Shown: one piece after another, positions 60,759 to 64,000 of the stretch
Position numbering within the stretch: position 1 is the first letter of the stretch
How the letters are laid out: every line of letters starts with the position of its first letter
From: Actinospineispora eucalypti
GTDB lineage: Bacteria > Actinomycetota > Actinomycetes > Mycobacteriales > Pseudonocardiaceae
Direction of reading: 5' to 3'
DNA: 64,000 nucleotides
NCBI GenBank assembly: GCA_014208095.1
Contig: JACHMT010000001.1
Location: forward strand, 1,054,001-1,118,000
The notes under the pieces: model-generated
The model's input: the letters and a program-made list of their open reading frames with translations, nothing else
Told to the model about the DNA's origin: nothing
Databases searched by the model: none
Program-made: the position numbers and the translations under genes

Positions 60759-62156
60759 ATGTCCGTGCACGCGCCCACCGATGAGGTTTCCGGCGGCTTG
60801 AAGGCCGCGTTGAGTAGCCGGCAGTTGACGATGATCGGTATCGGTGGGGTGATCGGTGCCGGTTTGTTCGTGGGTAGTGGGAAGGCGATCAACGCGACGG
60901 GTCCGGGTGTGGTGTTTGTGTATGCTGCGGTCGGGGTGTTGATCGTGTTGGTGATGCGGATGCTGGCGGAGTTGGCGGTGGCGGCGCCGGATACCGGGTC
61001 GTTCTCGGCGTATGCCACTCGCGAGTTGGGGCCGTGGGCTGGTTTGGCGGTGGGGTGGTTGTACGCCTATCACTGGTGGGTGATTGTGGCGTTTGAGGCG
61101 GTGGCGGGGGCGGCGATCGCGGGGAAGTTGGCGCCGGGGGTGCCGAACTGGTTGTCCGCGTTGGTGTTCATGGTGTTTTTGACGGCGGTGAACTTGGCGG
61201 CGGTGTCGTCGTTCGGCCGGTTCGAGTTCTGGTTCGCGTTGATCAAGGTCGCGTCGATCGTGTTGTTCATCGCGGTCGGTGTGGCGGCGATTGTGGGGTT
61301 GTTGCCGCATGTCGCCGCGCCGGGGATGTCGAATTTGACGGGGCATGGGGGTTGGTTGCCGCATGGGTTTGGGGCGTTGTTGCCGGCGGCGTTGACGGTG
61401 TTCCTGTCGTATTTCGGCACCGAGTTGGTGACGGTGGCGGCGGGTGAGTCGGTGAATCCGGCGGAGACGGTGCGGCGGAGTCTGCGGAGTGTGGCGACGC
61501 GGATCATCGTGTTCTATGTGGGTTCGATCGCGGTGGTGGTGACGTTGTTGCCGGCTTCTTCGGCGGAGGTGACGGCGTCGCCGTATACGGCGGTGTTGAC
61601 CCGGTTGGGTATCCCGGGCGCGGCGTTGATCATGAACTTGATTGTGCTGACCGCCGTTCTGTCCTGCCTCAACTCGGGGATCTACTCGTCGTCGCGGATG
61701 ATGTTCTCGATGGCGCGGCGGGGTGAGGCCCCCGCTGCGCTGCGGAAGGTCAACAGCCAGGGTGTGCCGACGCGGGCGGTGTGGATTTGTGCGGGGGCGG
61801 GGTTCGTGGCGGTGTTGGCGAACTATTTCCTGCCCACGGATGTGGTGTTCAGTTTCCTGCTGGCTTCGGCCGGTGCGGTCGCGGTGGTGGTGTATCTGTG
61901 TGTGGCGGTGACCCAGATCGCGTGTCGGCGTCGGTTGGGTGCGGCGGGTGTGGCGGCGTTGCCGGTGCGGATGTGGGCGTATCCGTGGCTGTCGATCCTG
62001 ACGCTGACGTTGTTGGTGGGTGTGGTGGTCGGGATGATTTTCGACCCGGCCAGCCACAAGCCGCTGTATTTGACCGCCCTGGCCACGTTCGTTGCGGTAG
62101 TGGCGGGTGTCGTCTGGCAGCGCCGCCACGCCGAGGTAGCGATGAGAGACATTTGA
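60759..62156 (+). CDS. Amino acid permease (APC family, GABA-type)
   Basis: A 465-residue protein with 12 helices. Family motifs are TMIGIGGVIGAGLFVGSG in helix 1, AAPDTGSFSAYATRELG and CLNSGIYSSSRMMFSMARRGEAPA. It probably imports an amino acid or amine. Codon use differs strongly from neighbours: many TTG, GTG and GGG codons and little C at third positions on this strand. It is divergent from the RpiR regulator and probably under its control. Confidence 0.94.
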   Translation: MSVHAPTDEVSGGLKAALSSRQLTMIGIGGVIGAGLFVGSGKAINATGPGVVFVYAAVGVLIVLVMRMLAELAVAAPDTGSFSAYATRELGPWAGLAVGWLYAYHWWVIVAFEAVAGAAIAGKLAPGVPNWLSALVFMVFLTAVNLAAVSSFGRFEFWFALIKVASIVLFIAVGVAAIVGLLPHVAAPGMSNLTGHGGWLPHGFGALLPAALTVFLSYFGTELVTVAAGESVNPAETVRRSLRSVATRIIVFYVGSIAVVVTLLPASSAEVTASPYTAVLTRLGIPGAALIMNLIVLTAVLSCLNSGIYSSSRMMFSMARRGEAPAALRKVNSQGVPTRAVWICAGAGFVAVLANYFLPTDVVFSFLLASAGAVAVVVYLCVAVTQIACRRRLGAAGVAALPVRMWAYPWLSILTLTLLVGVVVGMIFDPASHKPLYLTALATFVAVVAGVVWQRRHAEVAMRDI

Positions 62157-62192
62157 TCTTGGCAAAGCGTCTCTGGTCGCGACCTCGGCGGT

Positions 62193-62220
62193 GTCGCATA
62201 TTTCCACGCAGAGCCAAAGC
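62193..62220 (-). repeat. 28-bp repeat, copy 2
   Basis: Exact inverse copy of 53641-53668. Lies between the ends of the convergent permease and membrane protein genes. Possibly part of a short repeated element in this genome. Confidence 0.85.
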
Positions 62221-62236
62221 GTGCGTGGTTGACCGG

Positions 62237-62902
62237 TTAGAAGGGGCGGCCGCTCTCCGTCCAGGGGGCGGCCAGTGCGTACCAGATGCCGTTGAGGGTG
62301 GCGGCCGCGAAGTAGGCGGTGACCAGGACGGCGAAGCCGAGCGCCAGTGCGGTCGAACGCGCCGGCGCCGCCCGTAGCAGGTCGCGGGCGCGCAGCGCGC
62401 CCCAGAACGCGAAACAGAAGATCAGCGGGCTGAACCAGAGGTTCGACCACGGCATGCCGAGCAGTAGGAACTCCGGACGCTGGTGGTAGGCGTAGGCGCC
62501 GATCACCGAGGTGTTGAACGACTCGAACGCCAGCACCCCGACCGCCGCCACGAGCGCCAGGCCCAGGTAGCAGCCGCGCCGGCCGAACCGGGCGAACAGC
62601 GTGTCCGCGTGCTCCATCAACACCACCAGCGGGATGCCGAAGAAGAACGTGTAGAAGAAGATCATCGCCAGCGGTGCGGGCACCCCGTCGATCCGCCACA
62701 GCGGGAGCAGCCGCTCGTCGGTGGTGAGGTTGAAGTACCACCGGGTGTCGAAGATCCACTCGAACACCCCGCCGCCCACCGCCGACCCCAGGTAGAGACC
62801 CAGGTACAGCGGATCGCGGCGGCGCAGCAGGTAGACCAGTCCGCCCAATACCAGCGCGGCACTGAGCAGCTGGTACCCGACGATCCACCCGGTGGCTGCC
62901 AC
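62237..62902 (-). CDS. Polytopic membrane protein of unknown function
   Basis: A 221-residue protein with six or seven hydrophobic helices, for example GYQLLSAALVLGGLVYLL and LAMIFFYTFFFGIPLVVL. A conserved-looking polar loop is FEWIFDTRWYFNLTTDERL. I do not recognise a family. The gene is followed upstream by an alpha/beta hydrolase gene ten bases away, in the same direction. Confidence 0.75.
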   Translation of the reverse strand: MAATGWIVGYQLLSAALVLGGLVYLLRRRDPLYLGLYLGSAVGGGVFEWIFDTRWYFNLTTDERLLPLWRIDGVPAPLAMIFFYTFFFGIPLVVLMEHADTLFARFGRRGCYLGLALVAAVGVLAFESFNTSVIGAYAYHQRPEFLLLGMPWSNLWFSPLIFCFAFWGALRARDLLRAAPARSTALALGFAVLVTAYFAAATLNGIWYALAAPWTESGRPF

Positions 62903-62912
62903 ACCGGATAAT

Positions 62913-63698
62913 CTAACAGTGCTTGGTGAGGAACGCGCGCAGGTGCGGTTCCACCGCCTCCGGGTCGGTCAGGCTGAGGAAGTGGGCGCCGCCGTCCACC
63001 ACGACCAACGGTTCCGCGCCCGGCACCGCCTCGACGATCTCGGCGGCCCGGCACACCGGGTAGGCCCGGTCGGCCGAGCCGTGCAGCACCAGCACCGGGC
63101 AGCTGATGTCGCCCAGCCGCCGCAGCAGGCTGTCCCGCCCGACCAGGGTGTGCAGGTTGCGCACGAACCGCTCGGCGTCCACCTTGCGCCACTTGGCCTT
63201 CCAGCGGTCGGCCGGCGCGTCGCCGAGGCAGACCATGGCCACCGTGTCCAGCAGTTGGTCGGCCGGGCCGTTGTCCGCCCAGGCCTGGGCCAGCTGGCGG
63301 TAGCTGTCGGCCAGCGCCGGGTCCTCGGCCGCCGCCGAGGTGCCGAGCACGGCCAGCGCGGACACCCGCTCCGGCGCGAGCAGGGCGATCCGCATGCCGA
63401 TGAACCCGCCCTGGCTGGTGCCGACCACGGCGGCCCGCTCGATGCCCAGCGAGTCCAGCAGGGCCAGCACGTCGCGCGCCACGTCCCAGTAGTCGAAGGG
63501 CTCCTCGGCCGGCGTCCCGCCGTGCCCCCGCTCGTCCACCGTGATCATCCGGAAGGACCCGCCGAGCGCGGCGACCTGAGGCTCGAACATCTCGCCGTCC
63601 ATCAGGAAGCTGTGCAACAGCACCACCGCCGGACCGGTTCCGCCGTGGTCCACGTAATGCGGCAGCCGCTGGTCTGCCTGGGTCACCGTCGAGGCCAT
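62913..63698 (-). CDS. Alpha/beta hydrolase
   Basis: A 261-residue hydrolase. The nucleophile elbow is VVGTSQGGFIGM, the oxyanion segment is VVLLHSFLMDGEMF, the Asp is in VLHGSADRAYP and the His in DGGAHFLSL. Cytosolic, substrate unknown. It lies upstream of the membrane protein gene, likely co-transcribed. Confidence 0.92.
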   Translation of the reverse strand: MASTVTQADQRLPHYVDHGGTGPAVVLLHSFLMDGEMFEPQVAALGGSFRMITVDERGHGGTPAEEPFDYWDVARDVLALLDSLGIERAAVVGTSQGGFIGMRIALLAPERVSALAVLGTSAAAEDPALADSYRQLAQAWADNGPADQLLDTVAMVCLGDAPADRWKAKWRKVDAERFVRNLHTLVGRDSLLRRLGDISCPVLVLHGSADRAYPVCRAAEIVEAVPGAEPLVVVDGGAHFLSLTDPEAVEPHLRAFLTKHC

Positions 63699-63724
63699 AA
63701 CCAGCGAGCTTACGGCCTAACCGA

Positions 63725-64000
63725 TTACTTTCCGAGGCCGATGCCGGTGGCGAAATCGCGCATGTCCTCGATCGCGGTCGAGGTGCGCCGGAACGGGGTC
63801 AGGATGAGCCGGTGCACGCCCAACTCGGCCCACTTCTTCAGGTCGTCCGGCTCCCGCGCGGCGCCCACCACGGAGATCTCCAGCTCGTCCCGGGAACGCC
63901 CGGCGTCGGCCAACGCCCGGTCCAGCTCGGCGAGCTTGGCGGGCAGTGACTCGAGGGTGTGCTCCATGCCGATCCAGCCGTTCCCGTACCGGGCCACCCG
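63725..64000 (-). CDS. LLM-class oxidoreductase, C-terminal part
   Basis: The visible end of a luciferase-like F420-type oxidoreductase: ARYGNGWIGMEHTLESLP, then LAELDRALADAGRSRDELE and LGVHRLILTPFRRTS. The 5-prime part lies beyond the window. Ends 27 bases downstream of the hydrolase start region. Confidence 0.8.
   Translation of the reverse strand, partial: RVARYGNGWIGMEHTLESLPAKLAELDRALADAGRSRDELEISVVGAAREPDDLKKWAELGVHRLILTPFRRTSTAIEDMRDFATGIGLGK

Overview
The window looks like chromosome from a high-GC actinomycete, most likely a Pseudonocardiales relative. Supporting signs are the very GC-rich third codon positions, frequent GTG starts, an F420-type LLM oxidoreductase, a DUF222/HNH (13E12-type) gene, a furA-katG pair and an RsbW-like ATPase. 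No rRNA, tRNA, CRISPR array, complete transposon or phage structural gene was seen. Genus-level placement is inference.

Region 1 (1-12.75 kb) is an accessory island. It is visibly less GC-rich, uses different codons and has long gene-poor gaps. It holds an operon of an unknown helical protein, a three-helix membrane protein and a pentapeptide-repeat protein (563-3086). A metabolic trio follows: a CapF-type sugar cupin, a NodU/CmcH-type O-carbamoyltransferase and a nitrilase-superfamily amidohydrolase. Next comes an 1111-residue NERD nuclease-STAND NTPase-helical repeat protein that resembles bacterial NACHT/Avs-type antiphage proteins. The island ends with a two-gene membrane module (11175-12344) and a 14-codon microORF with its own promoter-like sequence and Shine-Dalgarno. 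A diverged 120-bp direct repeat (220-339 and 10937-11056) lies near both membrane modules. A lone recombinase-type HTH gene (12753-13046) marks the junction with the core-like chromosome. I consider the island a candidate defence locus; function is inferred from domains and context.

Region 2 (13-32 kb) is ordinary actinomycete chromosome with some decay. It contains TetR, GntR and MarR regulators, a NUDIX hydrolase, a rhodanese, a HAD hydrolase, a PIG-V-like mannosyltransferase, furA-katG, peptidase E and an LLM oxidoreductase. A NucA/NucB-type nuclease overlaps a gene that may encode its ComJ-like inhibitor. Pseudogene remnants of a RibD/DHFR-like protein, an SDR and nhaA are present. An overlapping ECF sigma-MGMT-MGMT-CGECR operon (29.7-31.9 kb) looks like an alkylation-damage response unit.

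Region 3 (32-44 kb) has a linalool dehydratase/isomerase-like enzyme divergent from a DgoD-type galactonate dehydratase. A very AT-rich promoter leads into a cupin and a HisC-like aminotransferase, followed by an atypical response regulator without phosphorylation residues. A TetR-controlled EmrB/EmrA-like efflux pair, a TAP-type secreted peptidase and a second MFS exporter follow.

Region 4 (44-64 kb) contains small metabolic and envelope genes: RidA, an ankyrin protein, an ATP-grasp enzyme, a MurJ-family flippase, an amidase and a transglutaminase-like protein lacking part of its catalytic core. A catabolic block follows: Rrf2 regulator, paaZ, ADP-forming acyl-CoA synthetase, enoyl-CoA hydratase, RpiR regulator and amino-acid permease. 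A shared 16-bp palindrome suggests the RpiR protein controls both the hydratase/synthetase operon and the permease. Short repeats, including a 46-nt perfect palindrome inserted in frame in the synthetase gene, mark this part.
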